Source: Glycine soja (taxonomy: Eukaryota > Streptophyta > Magnoliopsida > Fabales > Fabaceae). Taken from it: a stretch of 64,000 nucleotides of DNA. Both the position numbers and the translations under genes were made by a program. The notes below the pieces were generated by a model, which saw only the letters and a program-made list of their open reading frames with translations, had not been told where the DNA came from and made no database searches. Of this stretch, positions 45,133 through 57,400 are shown in pieces. The stretch lies in NCBI RefSeq assembly GCF_004193775.1, contig NC_041021.1:2242001-2306000 (forward strand), read 5' to 3'. The first letter of the stretch is position 1; each line of letters opens with the position of its first letter.

Positions 45133-46800
45133 ATGACTACACCACCTAGCTCTCCTCCTCCTCCTCCTTCTGATGCAGCATCACATTCTCCTTTTACCTT
45201 GAAGCGAACAAGAAAAGCCACATACCTGAGATCATTGGCTACTAGAGTAGTTGGGGTAGAGAGACCCCTAGTCCATGTGGATCCTGAGACCGAGAATGTC
45301 GATGGTCCCCACAGAAAGAAGTTAAGAACATATTTGGGGATCGTCGCTCGTGATAATGTGGATGTGACATACGAGAATTTAAAACAAGTCCCTACTGCCC
45401 AGAAGGATTTGATATGGGAGGATATTCAAGTATTTTACTTAAATGCTACATGTTGTTGATTAACAATAAAATTGTAATTTAGTAACAATATAATGTAATT
45501 TTCGCTTGTCAGGCTGAATTTGATATTCCTGAAGCATCTAATTTGAGGAAGAAAAAGAAAATACTTCAGACCGTGAGGGAGCGATGGAGATAGTTTAAGT
45601 CTAATTTGACGTTGAAATGTGCACTTACAACCGACAAGGATGTTGTCGATGACACTGTATGCGAAAAGTACGACATTAGCAAGGAGAAGTGGACTCAATT
45701 TTGTTAGAGCCGCAGAGACCCTTTGTGGGAGGTAACTTTGTGATTTTCATTGTTTTAAACTTTAAATTTACTTATTATTGTCAGTAATAATAACTTTGGA
45801 TAATGTTTAATTTTTAAAGGATGTGTGAAAGAAGGCACATACCATTCAGAAACAAAACATTGCCCCTAACGTGTTGTCTCGTGGGAGTTATGAATTTCTA
45901 AAAAACAAGTTGATAGAGGAAAAGAAAAATAAAAAGAAACAAGTTCTTAGATGAATTCTCAAGATTTGCAAGTGTTTGTCCAAGAGGTGTTGAGAGAACA
46001 TTTGGCAATTAAGTTCTTTGTGAATATCTTTCTCTTTCTTTTTGAAGTCAGACATACATATATATAGGTCCTTCATGCCTTTTTAAAATGGTTTGAGGAG
46101 ATGTGTCTTTTCAAAAAGTTTTTTCTGAAATTCTTCACTGGTAATCGATTATAGGTTTCAGGTAATCGATTACACAGTTATATTTTGAAGGGTCATGACT
46201 TTTCAAAGTGTTTTTTGAAGTGTTATTGCTGATAATCGATTATAAACATCTGGTAATCGATTAAATGATTCAAAATTCAAATTCAAAACCTTTTTTAAAA
46301 GCTGATTTTCAAAATTGTCTTCTAGTAATTGATTACACTGCCTGGTAATCGAATACCAGAGCTTTGATCTCTTTAGAAACACTTGTTTTGAGGCAAAAGC
46401 TTGATCTTGAATTAATCTTGAAGCAATGCTTATTTGTTGAAACAACTTTATATTAATCTTGAAGCAATGATTACCCTTTGAATGTTTGTTGAAGTAATCT
46501 TGAAAGCAACCTTGTTTGATTATTCTTTGGCATCATCAAAACCATGTATTCATATAGTCATAGTCGATTATAGAAAAAGTGACTCGACAACTAATGATGC
46601 CCTTCAACCAAATGTAGTCCCAATTTCAATCGCAGATGCAATCAGAGGGACTCGCACTGCCTCCTAAGCCTGAGGTTGGTCCTTCAGCTGCTCGTGTCAA
46701 CACAAAGGAGAGTTATGTTGATCCCTCAAGAAACGACCCATACATGAGTGACTTAGAGAAATGCGGGTTGTATGTTGAAGAAAATCCTCCCCGCCTGGTT
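45133..46800 (+). pseudogene. CACTA second ORF, transposase_24 (Ptta/En/Spm) remnant
   Basis: The first exon, 45133 to about 45432, is open (MTTPPSSPPPPPSDAASHS ... RKKLRTYLGIVARDNVDVTY). The next exon from about 45513 reads AEFDIPEASNLRKKKKILQT, RERWR*, then EKYDISKEKWTQFC*SRRDP, with stops at 45592 and 45704. It continues after a splice as KKAHTIQKQNIAPNVLSRGS. An unrelated LTR-like segment (45945-46580) breaks it. The tail resumes near 46620 (MQSEGLALPPKPEVGPSAA, NTKESYVDPS) with a further break near 46808. YDISxEKWxQFCxSRRDPxWE is the hallmark of this family. Confidence 0.78.
45945..46580. mobile_element. LTR-like insertion with repeated TAATCGATTA words
   Basis: The CACTA frame is interrupted by unrelated sequence. 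It contains gtaatcgattatagg, gtaatcgattacac, ataatcgattata, gtaatcgattaaat and decayed forms (gtaattgattac, gtaatcgaatacc), about seven in 420 bp. It ends with a gcatcatcaaaaccatg motif. Arrays of taatcgatta and such endings are typical of LTRs of a legume retrotransposon family, so this is probably a solo LTR or LTR fragment. Target duplication was not resolved. Confidence 0.5.
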
Positions 46801-47058
46801 GCCCTATGAGGGGTCGACAACCATTCACAACATCCATTTGGGCAATGATCAAGTCAAGGTTGGTGTTGAGGAAGTTAGAGATGCAAATGCTCACATTCTT
46901 GTACCCAGTCAAGAGGTTCAATTAGTGGGGCAAACACTTAACATCTTCATTGCTTGGCTGATACATCTTGTCAAGCATTTATCATAACAGGTATTTCACT
47001 GTCATTAATGTTTTTTTCAATTTTAGTGTTCACTGTCATTAAATTATATTAATTAATT

Positions 47059-48278
47059 ATGTTGGATAAACAAAGAGCTGTAGGACTGACGAAACCTATA
47101 GATAGGCCAGATCATGATGCTGATGATCCCCTATATCTGATGACATTGACCATCCCACAACTTTTTCTAAAGTCGTTGCAAGTTATGTGGGATACTACCA
47201 TGTTTGTGGTGTTTAATGACAACTTCCCCTTGTACATAAAACATGAAGATATGTCTGAAATAACACACGGTGGTCAATGTCTTAGCATCTCTGTTATACA
47301 ATTGTGGATTCTGTAAGTCACTTTACATTATTGTTTATTACCTAACTTATTGTTTTAAATTCACACATAATTTATACTTTATTTTAACAACAATAGGCAT
47401 ATGACTGAGATAAGTCTGCGAGCGGGGAATGCCAATGTGTATGGATTCCTTGAGCCACGATCCATACAGAGATCTGTGCAATCACAATTTGAATCAGAAA
47501 GTTATATTAAGAACTGGATGCAGAATTCAAAGAGGGGTGTGTACCTAGGAGCCTACTTGAATGGGTAAGTTAATCTGAACAAATGAATTTAATGTATAAT
47601 AGTATAATAACTTATATTGTTCTCCACTTTAGTGCACATTGACAAATGATCGTCATTTTGCCTAAGAAAAATGTTGTCATCTGGTTTTGTTCGTTACACA
47701 ATAGGCCAGACAACTACCTGAAAGGAATTATTAACAAATCAGTTATATTTTTCAATACATTTACATTAGCATTAGCCGGGAACATCAATATTTTAATTGT
47801 ACAATATGCATCCATGTTTGTATTGAACAGTGCTTTGAAAGAATTTGATGATACTCCACAAAGTAAATCCAAGGTTGCTGCTAGGTGGATTGCTGTTAGA
47901 GTAAATCATTTAAACAATGCTTCTAATTATATTTTATTACTGTGTAGACGAATTTATACTTAACATTGAATATCTAAATTTCATAATGTATTTAGTGTAA
48001 TAGACAAAAAGGAAGTACTGAGTGCGGATATAACGTCATGCACTGGATGTCAACTATAATCTTAGAAAGTTTCAAGAATAATTGGAAAACGATAATTGTT
48101 TAATTCAAACATATTTCATTTTGTTATAATTGATATTATATATTATTAACTTATATTTTATTATATCATGCAGTATTTCAATGATGCTAAACCATTGAAA
48201 CTAGAGAGATTGAAGGCGCTTCGTATCCAGTGGGCAAGCTACTATTTGAAAGTTAAAAATGAAACAATTAGTATTTAG
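47059..48278 (+). pseudogene. CACTA-borne Ulp1-like (C48) protease domain, disrupted
   Basis: Exons begin about 47059 (KQRAVGLTKPIDRPDHDADD, SEITHGGQCLSISVIQLWIL), then about 47398 (MTEISLRAGNANVYGF), then from 47633 with the histidine block GAH*QMIVILPKK and WFCSLHNRPDNYLKG. The cysteine block STECGYNVMHWMSTI follows near 48015 and the end is LKALRIQWASYYLKVKNE. His and Cys of the Ulp1 triad are present, but the Trp directly after the His is a stop (TGA 47640-47642). Several CACTA and MULE families of plants carry such SUMO-protease-like domains; their role is not settled. Confidence 0.75.
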
Positions 48279-48499
48279 TAATTTTGGAATTGTAGTTTAG
48301 TTAATTTACATTTTTTACAATTCATGTAATGTATGCACATTAAATATTCTTTTAATTCATAGTAAATATTCAATTTTTATGAAATTTTTGCTAAAAACTA
48401 TCTGAAAATAAACTAAAAATTATCCATTATAGTTCTACTTTTAAATTTGCAGATTAATTTGAGGTAATTAAAAAAATAGACAACATATTAAAAAAATAC

Positions 48500-48900
48500 A
48501 AAAAATATCAGTTTTTAGTAAAAATCGATGTTGATATTTACAAATAACATTGATTTTTGCAAAAACCTATGTTAAGCTGGACTCACAACATCAGTTTTTT
48601 AAAAATTGATGTTGTTGTTGAACATCAATATCAGTTTTTTGTAAAAACCGATATTGGTTGTCAAACAACAACATCAGTATATTTTAAAAACTGATGTTGT
48701 ATGTATAAGTTAACATCGATTTTGGTAAAAATCGATGTTGATTTGTAGATATTTGACTTTTTTTATAATTCTTACTATATAACATTGGTTTTTTAAAATA
48801 TCGATGTTGTCATTTTTATATTAACATCGATTTTTGAAAATCGATGTTAACAATATCACTTTCAATGTTCATACTTTTAAAAGTCTTTAATAATCGATGT
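48500..48900. repeat. CACTA right subterminal repeats
   Basis: At least ten words of the type aacatcgattttt / aaaaatcgatgttg or aacatcagttttt / aaaaactgatgttg occur, alternating in orientation every 30-60 bp. Adjacent pairs can form hairpins. They mirror 40530-40760. Confidence 0.8.
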
Positions 48901-49525
48901 TAAAATCTCCACAGGATATTCTAGACTATCACAATTTTTTTCACTCATTTAAATAGGGTAGGTTAAACCCAAAAGATAAAAAGAAAATAGTATTTTTGGT
49001 ACACTATAACAAAATAACATTACCATTTATGAATTATAATACATATCTTACAATTATAACACTTGATTTTTGATAAATTTTTCATTTAAAAAAGAAACAA
49101 AAGAAAATGTCTCTACCATGTAAAACTAACATCAATCTACTTACTACTAAGTACATTATCCAATTTTTTAGAAACTATCGAGTTTGAATATTTACATGCA
49201 TGGGCAGATTTAGAAATGTATTAAAGGGGCCAATTGTTGTTTTTCACAATAGTTTAAATACTTAATTTTTAATAAATAATGAGTTTTATAAAAATATTTA
49301 TAATTAATTTTATGTGTAAAATAAAAATAGAATCCATTATTAGAAGAAAATTAAATAAATATTAATTTAATATTATATTTTTTCTTTTTTCTTTTTTTTC
49401 TCATACATATACACGAAGAGTCTTGAGGGAAGAGGGAGGGGACATGACCCTTCTTGGCCCCTAAATCCGTCTGTTTACAAAGTTATCTTTAATAAAGGAA
49501 ATAAGAAGTGTAACGCTAGTGCTAT
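48677..49525. repeat. Tandem duplication, copy 1 (continues at 51657-51740)
   Basis: Copy 1 starts at gtatattttaaaaactg (48677), covers the CACTA right end and about 600 bp of flank, is interrupted by the gypsy element (49526-51651) and resumes after it to 51740. Copy 2 is at 51741-52591. The unit is about 930 bp without the insertion. Copy 2 lacks about 80 bp (the segment corresponding to roughly 48921-49001). Confidence 0.88.
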
Positions 49526-51651
49526 TGATACGAGTAAGCTTATAATCCCAAAAATAGAGGAAGCACCAGCAACAAAGGTGCAAAGAGAAGAAGGGACCAA
49601 AAGAAGAGTAGTGAAGTCAGCGTACCTTGATGATTACGTCTAAGGGGCAGAATTGGAAGAACGAATTAGTAGAATCAACACCAAATCCTGCTTGTGGTGT
49701 TTGCTTCCTCATAGGCAGACATGCATAACAAAATCTGTTATTAGAATATTCCTTTTGGATAAGAATTGACGCAAATCTGTTATTTGAATTCCTTTATATA
49801 TAGCCATGTAAATAAACAAATAGGATATGAGAAATAGAATTTCCTCCTTACCTTGAGTTTATCTTCTTCTTCTCTTCTTCTTCTGGAGGTGTTGGACCCT
49901 CGAAACCATTAACAACAAACCCAGCACCTAACATTTGGTGCTTTCATTGAGAGTCATGGCCGCCTTCCATGGCCGCCATACCCATTTCCACACACCTTCG
50001 TTGCTGCACACCCCTTATCCTTTTGTACATTCAGCTCAATCCCTTGGGATTGATTTTGAGAGTACTCGCAAACGATTGCTAAGCTTGTTCGATACCGAGG
50101 GAACTCTTCCTTCATTTCAGCAACCGCCGTATGAAGCTTCCACCTTCCACTATCCTTCTTCCTCCGTACAGTCACCACTGACACCTCCCCTGCTCATGTC
50201 GACTCCACCTCTACAAACCCGTTTTGCTTCGTCACAATACGAAGACCCAACGGGTGCCCTGTTCAAGCTTACTCAGAAAAGTTCAGTAGCACAATACCTG
50301 GAGAATTCGAAGACTTGGCCAACTGGATTATTGGGCTACCGCCGCCGTTCCTCTTAAGCTGCTTCATCTCCGTTTTGGCCCCGGAGATTCGCAGTGAGGT
50401 GCAGGCGCACCAGCCCCTCACCTTAGTCCAAGCAGTCGGGCTCGCGAAATTACAAGAGGAGAAGCTCTTTGTCGCTCGTCAACCACCGCGCGTGTGAGCA
50501 CCGCCACCCATTCCACCTCCTCTTCGCGTGACGTCCAGTACGCCAAGTACGGAGCCTCAGTCCTGCGCCGCGTCACTTCCACCACTGCTCCCGGCCCCCT
50601 CTCGTTAGCCACCTCTGGTGATCAAGCGCCTCACCTCAGACGAGATCGCCTCGCATCATGAGCACGATTTGTGCCTCAATTGTGATGAGAGGTACCATAG
50701 AGGTCACCATTATGCCTCCAGGGTTTTCCTTTTCATCACGGAGGACGAAGATACCTCAGGCCCTAATATAGAATCAGCTGACTCGAGTACTGACCCACCT
50801 AAACCACCTGACCCGCACCCGGCACAAATAAGTTTGAATTCTCTAACGGGCCACTTGGCACCTGAAGCTTTGCGCTTAGTGGGACTCATCATTGACCATA
50901 GTGTGGTGCTCCTCCTTGACGGAGGAAGCACCCATAACTTCGCCCAGCACCAGCTCGTAGCTCAGTTGGGGCTCCCTTGTCGAGCGACATCACCATTGCG
51001 GGTCATGGTTGGCAACGACCAGAATTTGGAATGCACCACCATTTCCTTCAACAAGTTCTTCAGCATTGTCCCTCTTTATGGGACTATCATGGCCACATAC
51101 AAGCTCCAATCAATTGCCTTTGCATTATGCTCAACTGCTAAACCGAGTGCAATTTGTTGAAATAGACCTTGGGATCCCGACATTACTTTGGTAGCCATGG
51201 TTTGAAGCATATCACCTTGAGGACAAGGTGAATTTCCAAGGGTCGTGGAATGATACGAGTAAGCTTATAATCCCAAAAACAGAGGAAGCACCAGCAACAA
51301 AGGTGCAAAGAGAAGAAGGGACCAAGAGAAGAGTGGTGAAGCCAACGTACCTTGATGATTACGAATAAGAGGCAGAATTGGAAGAACGAATTAGTAGAAT
51401 CAACACCAAATCCTGCTTGTGGTGTTTGCTCCCTCATAGGCAGACATGCATAACAAAATTTGTTATTAGAATATTCCTTTTGGATAAGAATTGACACAAA
51501 TCTGCTATTTGAATTTCTTTATATATAGCCATGTAAATAAACAAGCAGGATATGAGTCCTCTTTACCTTGAGTTTATCTTCTTCTTCTCTTCTTCTTCTT
51601 CTAGAGGTGTTGGACCCTCGAAACCAGCAACAACAAACCCAGCACCTAACA
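49526..51651 (+). mobile_element. Internally deleted gypsy-type LTR retrotransposon
   Basis: LTRs lie at 49526-49933 (408 bp) and 51251-51651 (401 bp), beginning tgatacgag and ending cctaaca (TG...CA). The target duplication gctat is at 49521-49525 and 51652-51656. The interior starts tttggtgctttcattgagag, the usual site after the 5' LTR in this group, and holds gag and protease sequence only. RT, RNase H and integrase are missing. By eye the LTRs differ at roughly 20 positions (near 5%), so the insertion is moderately old. The empty site is preserved in the second copy of the flanking duplication (52507-52511). Confidence 0.95.
49956..51170 (+). pseudogene. Gypsy gag-protease remnant
   Basis: ATG 49956 opens MAAFHGRHTHF... 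(gag). A frame change near 50300 leads to LANWIIGLPPPFLLSCFIS and PEIRSEVQAHQPLTLVQAV. A zinc-knuckle-like piece, CLNCDERYHRGHH, lies near 50675 with its third Cys replaced (YASRVF). A retropepsin segment follows, VVLLLDGGSTHNFAQHQLV, near 50905, with the DGGSTHNF active-site form common in plant gypsy elements. The frame ends about 51160. Everything after protease is deleted. The region is more GC-rich than its surroundings. Confidence 0.85.
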
Positions 51652-51740
51652 GCTATCCTAATATAGACATAAAATTTTAAAGGTTTTTATTTGAAAGCAA
51701 AACAATTGCAAAGTCTTGGTAATCAAGTTAAATGTTTTAT

Positions 51741-52591
51741 GTATATTCTAAAAACTGATGTTGTATGTACAAGTTAACATCGATTTTGGTAAAAATTGGT
51801 GTTGATTTGTAGATATTTGACTCTTTTTTTTATAATTCTTATTATATAACATTGGTTTTTTAAAGTACCAATATTTTCATTTTTATGTTAACATCGATTT
51901 TTGAAAATCGTTGTTAACAATATTACTTTCAACTTTGATACTTTTAAAAGTTCTTAATGGCCGATGTTAAAATCTCCAAAGGGTATTCTTGTACACTATA
52001 ACAAAATAACATTACCATTTATGAATTATAATACATATCTTACAATTATAACAGTTGATTTTTGATAAATTTTTTATTTAAAAAAGAAACAAAAGAAAAT
52101 GTCTCTACCATGTAAAACTAACATCAATCTACTTACTGCTAAGTCCATTTTTTTAGAAACTATCGAATTTGAATATTTACATGCATGGGCAGATTTAGAA
52201 ATGTATTAAAGGGGCCAATTGTTTTTTTTCACAATAGTTTAAATACTTAATTTTTAATAAATAATGAGTTTTATAAAAATATTTATAATTAACTTTATGT
52301 GTAAAATTAAAAATAGAATCCATTATTAGAAGAAAATTAAATAAATATTAATTTAATATTCTATTTTTTCTATTTTCTTTTTTTTCTCATACATATACAC
52401 GAAGAATCTTGAGGGAAGAGGGAGGGGACACAACCCTTCTTGCCCCCTAAATCCGTCTGTTTACAAAGTTATCTTTAATAAAGGAAATAAGAAGTGTAGC
52501 GCTAGTGCTATCCTAATATAGACATAAAATTTTAAAGGTTTTTATTTGAAAGCAAAACAATTGCAAAGTCTTGGTAATCAAGTTAAATGTT
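51741..52591. repeat. Tandem duplication, copy 2, with empty gypsy site
   Basis: This matches 48677-49525 plus 51657-51740, including the CACTA right subterminal repeats, and ends with the same aagttaaatgttttt phrase. The uninterrupted sequence ctagtgctatcctaatatag (about 52502-52521) is the pre-insertion state of the gypsy target. Confidence 0.88.
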
Positions 52592-54426
52592 TTTTTTACT
52601 GGATAATCAATTCAAAGACAAACAAGAAGCATACATTTTTTAATCTTCATATGCATATTGGAAAAAGTCCGACCATTTAAAAGTTATATCCAGTAAATAT
52701 AAATATTCAAATATAATTTAAACATAATACCTAGATTACTTTTATTATAGATTAATTATGCTCATAATGCTTGATTGTTATTTGTCAAATAGAATTTTAC
52801 ACATGACAAAAATTAAATACGAATTCTCCACTTAAATATAAAATTAATCCAAATACCTAATATAAAAAAATACGTAATTCAATGAAAAAGACATTGTTAA
52901 AATTACTTTTATTTAAGAACGAATATTACTATGTAAAAAAGATACTTTTATTACCTTAACAAATAATGTCAATGCCTAGTTCGATTTTGGGACCACAATC
53001 ACAACACGATTTTGGAAGGGGGATAACAAATCTTCACATTCTTACGATTAATAATAAATTGAGGAAATCAAATAAAGTGTTTATTAGGGTTTTTTTGTTT
53101 GTTTTGAAAATAGTGTTTATTAGGATTAGAAGTACGTTTAACCTAAATTTAAATCTTATTATTTTAATGAATGTCAGATAATTGAGATGTCGTTGTTGTT
53201 GGATTAGCGGGCGCAGTCAGGAGGGTAAGTTGGATGTTTCAAACAAAAAGGACGAATGTAAATAATTTAAATTTAAATTAAATTATTATTTCTTTCATTT
53301 TCCGTAGTTATTATCTGAGGCCGCACGGTTCTACCATTGTTCCATGCTATCGTAACGCCAATGCCACCACTCCATTTCCTCTGTTTTTCTTTAAATAAAA
53401 CCTTCAATTTAATTATTTAAAATTACATGCATTAATCATTATAGTATAAAACTTCTAAAAAGATCTGATTTGTTTTGGTCACTATAATATTAATGTGAAA
53501 TATCACTATTTTTTTAATAATTAATTTTCTTTGAAAAACTTAGCTAATGAACTTTAAACAAAATCAGATGACTACATTAGTTTAATTCTTTAAATATTTT
53601 TTATTGAAAACTATTACATTTTTTTGTTATTATTATTATTTTAATCCTTTAAAGATTTTATCATTAACTAAATTTTAAATAATTTATTTTTCTATTCATT
53701 AATATTTTTAAATTTATTTATTACTTTACTCTTTTAATTTCAATTTTATAGAATTAATTTAATAATAAATTAAAATTTTAAGGACTAATGTCAACATAAA
53801 CTATCTAAAACATTGACTTTTACTATGCTTGGATAAAGCAAAAAAAAATATAAATAATGTTGCATTTTCTTTTATTCAATTAAAGAAAAAGTTGGGGAAA
53901 AAAATCAACTTCTAAAATACAACATTTAACTTTCCATTTTTTAGTTCAAATTTTAAAATTTCAATTTTCCGTTGCTTTTTTTTTTTTTTTAACCTTACGG
54001 CTAGTATTTGTAGATACATCATACATGATGCATCCTTCAACAAAAAAGAAAAAAAAAAAGGAAGAAGAAAAAAGATACATGATTCATCATCAGTGGAAGA
54101 TTATATCAAGATTTATTCGTCATTTTAAAACCCAATACAAATTGACAATAATTAAACCCGTTAATTAAGTAATAATTAAAAACCTTGTTTACTTTCCACG
54201 GATTAAACGCCACATCGGAGACATCACCTGCTTTATAAGCGCAATAAACTCTGTTCTTTTTTCTCACTCATCGTTCTCTCTGTTCTTTCTCTCTCAAAGG
54301 AAAGAAAAGGAAAGAAAAGAAAAGAAAAAGAAGAGAGTGTAGGTAAACAGAAGCACACACTACACAGTTACCAAAATCAGGTTCAAACGCACAGATCTGG
54401 GAGAAGAGAAGAAGAAGAAGAAGAAG
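52592..54426. other. AT-rich spacer and VAMP promoter region
   Basis: 52592-54200 has no supported gene. It contains long A/T runs (a T14 near 53977). The stretch before VAMP72 has a TATA-like tttataag at 54232-54239 and a purine-rich leader with a GAA run (54408-54426) ending at the ATG. Transcription probably starts around 54260-54290, which is an inference from the TATA spacing. Confidence 0.45.
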
Positions 54427-57400
54427 ATGGGACAGGATCAGAACCAGAGATCGCTGATCTACGCGTTCGTGTCTCGCGGCACGGTGATTCTCGCCGAGTA
54501 CACTGAATTCAGTGGCAACTTCAACACAATCGCGTTCCAGTGCCTCCAGAAGCTCCCTGCCTCCAACAACAAGTTCACCTACAACTGTGACGGCCACACC
54601 TTCAACTACCTCGTCGACAACGGATTCAGTGAGTGTTTCCTCGCACCGATCTGGTGGAATTTTTCAATTCGAACATCCAAACGCGGTTTAGTGAAATGAA
54701 ATTCGTGTTGCTATGATTTGTTTAGAGGCTAGTTTGAAGTTCGGTGTTGTGTTTGGAAATGAAATGAATTTCGTGTTGTTCTGATTTGTTTAGAGGCTAT
54801 TTTGAAGTTCGGTGATGTGTTTGAAAATGAACTGAAATGAAATTCGTGTTGTTATTATTTGTTTATAGGCTTATTTGAAGTTCGGTGCTGTGTTTTTGGA
54901 AATGAATGTCTGACTCACACACTTGTTTTTTGTAGCTTATTGTGTTGTTGCGGATGAATCGATTGGGAGACAGGTGCCTGTGGCTTTTCTGGAGCGTGTG
55001 AAGGATGACTTTGTGGCCAAATACGGCGGCGGAAAGGCAGCAACCGTGGCTGCGAACAGCCTGAACAAGGAATTCGGGTATTGAATTTGTGACATGTGAA
55101 CTTGCTAATGCTGAATTTGTTGTGATTTGTGAGAAGATTTATATGCTCTTGTCTATTTGCTTGTTGTAGGTCTAAGTTGAAGGAGCACATGCAGTACTGT
55201 GTTGAGCATCCTGAAGAGATAAGCAAGCTTGCTAAGGTGAAAGCTCAGGTTTCTGAAGTTAAAGATGTCATGATGGAGAACATTGAAAAGGTAACGATTT
55301 ATATTGCTTACTTGGATGGTATTGTGTAAATTGAATAGATCAAGCATAAATTAAGTTGATCGAGTTGCATTGTTATCATAAATGGCAAGAGTTGTGTTTT
55401 ATAGAGGGAAGTATACTTGTGGTTGTTTGAAATTTTTTATAAAAACAAAGACAAGGGGAATGTAGGAGTGGATCTTTAAGAAAATCTAAATGTGTGAATG
55501 CTTCAACCTCATATGAAACTGTTTAAATAGTCTGGCCAGCATTTTGTTGAATTACAGCATTGTGCTCATGTGGTATTGATACTAGAGTCTGTTATAGTTG
55601 TTAGTGTTGCACATGGCACGTTTAGAGTGAAGTGATTCAATACAAATTGACTTTGGACTGTGATATGTGTGCATGGACCAGGGTGATTCCCACATTTCGG
55701 CAGTTTGTTATTTTTATTTCTTTTTTGCATTTCTTTCATCAAATTTCATAAAAAAAATTAGAAGATAAGATTAAACTCTCAAATTAAAAGAAGTTAAAGG
55801 AATACTACTAAATGGATCTTTATTTTATTATTCCATTGCTTTGTTTTCATTGTTATGAAGTAGGGGCTTCACACACAGGTGTTCCAGGAATATATCAGAT
55901 CTAAGGAGAAAAACTATTTGATCCAATCTCATAATTTGTTATTTTATAATTTTACCATTCAATTGATTTTATTCTAAAATGAGATCTGATAGGATCCAAT
56001 CTAAAATGTTTTGAATTAGATTATTATTATTTTGGTTAGGACAAAATATAAGTCATATTTTATCTGCTTTACTCCTTTTTTTCAAAATCATTTTTATATA
56101 AAAAATACAAAAATGATTTGATAAAAATGAGACACTAGAAATAAATTCATTCAAAACTAATTAATTTATAAATATATTTTTAAATAATAAGATAAGATGT
56201 AATTTAGAGGATAAGGTCATAGATTGATAAAACTAGTAATATCATCAATGCATATTTTTATAAATATAGGTGATAAGATAAGTTCATTAATAAACTCAAG
56301 CATATTTATATTAGTTTGGGTTGGATTGGATTATATTAATCTTTGAAATTGGATCTGAAATCCAATCCAATAAAAAAATTGCTCTTTTTTGGCTTTTGTT
56401 TTTTGGTTCGTTGTTGCTGTTTACGCTGAGTGAATTGGATCAGTTTATGAGCACTCATACTTCTTGCAGTCGTTAACTTTCTGCATCCGATTTGGCTGTT
56501 CTATTGTTCTGTTTTTATTCTTTTGAAACAGAGGCTTCACAGATGCACAGCCAATTGCTCACTCTATACATGCCTTATTAAAGTAAGGCTTCAGGCATCA
56601 CTTTATGTGGTTCCAAAGGCAAAGAAACAGAAGGATGTTACCTGATGAAAGATTATTTATAAATAGATCACACATCAAATGTAACTAACGTTCAATGTCC
56701 ACATTGAATATGGGGTAGTTTGCTTAGGATGAACTACCATTTAGGTGGGACACTAAAGAATTATGACTTATGAATTCAGTTGATTGCTAGCTTATGTTTT
56801 GTTTTGACTTTTCTATTTATTAGCTTCTCTATAGATTGATAGTGAAACTTAGTTAATGACTAATGATTTTATTGAGATTTATGGTTAAGTGGTTTGTTAA
56901 GTCGTAGTTTCAAATTATAGCATTGAGCACTTTTCACCATTTAATTTAATATGATATATTTCAATCTGTTTTTCAATGTGTCTTTTAATCCTACAATTGA
57001 TATTCACGATTAAAAAAATTGATTTGTGGTTTGGTTTTAAACTTCTAAAGTATTGATATTTCTACATGTCAAGTTTAGGCATGTCAGATGGGGATCTAGT
57101 ATAATTTCAGCCAGATATTCTTCTTCATTACAATTTTTGATCCGAAGTGATTATTGAAACATGTGAGCCATATTTATGTGCCAGAAATTGTGATGATTCA
57201 TTGCTGTTATTGTATGCTATGTTCTACTTTTGAGCTTTTCTATGTGTAGTATAAATTATTTAGTGTGTAATATAAATCATTTAATTTGTATTTAAAATCT
57301 TCAGTATAGCAGTCATCTCGCTATCCACTATTCTCTGATAGTAGTTTTGCAGTTTGCTGCTCTGCACCACTATCCAGGATAGATAACTATGATGTTATGG

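Larger units (their letters stand above)
40505..48930 (+). mobile_element. Degenerate CACTA (En/Spm) transposon, ~8.4 kb
   Basis: The left end starts 'cactactagaaaatatag' at 40505. The right end has a decayed partner (aaatctccacaggatattct then agactatc, to about 48930). Both subterminal regions hold many aacatcgattttt / aaaaatcgatgtt words in both orientations, the usual architecture of CACTA subterminal regions. Coding remnants on +: TNP2 (44628-45030), transposase_24-type ORF (45133-46800) and a Ulp1-like protease (47059-48278). The left 3.9 kb includes captured host-gene sequence. The 3-bp target duplication could not be confirmed because the right end is eroded. Confidence 0.75.
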
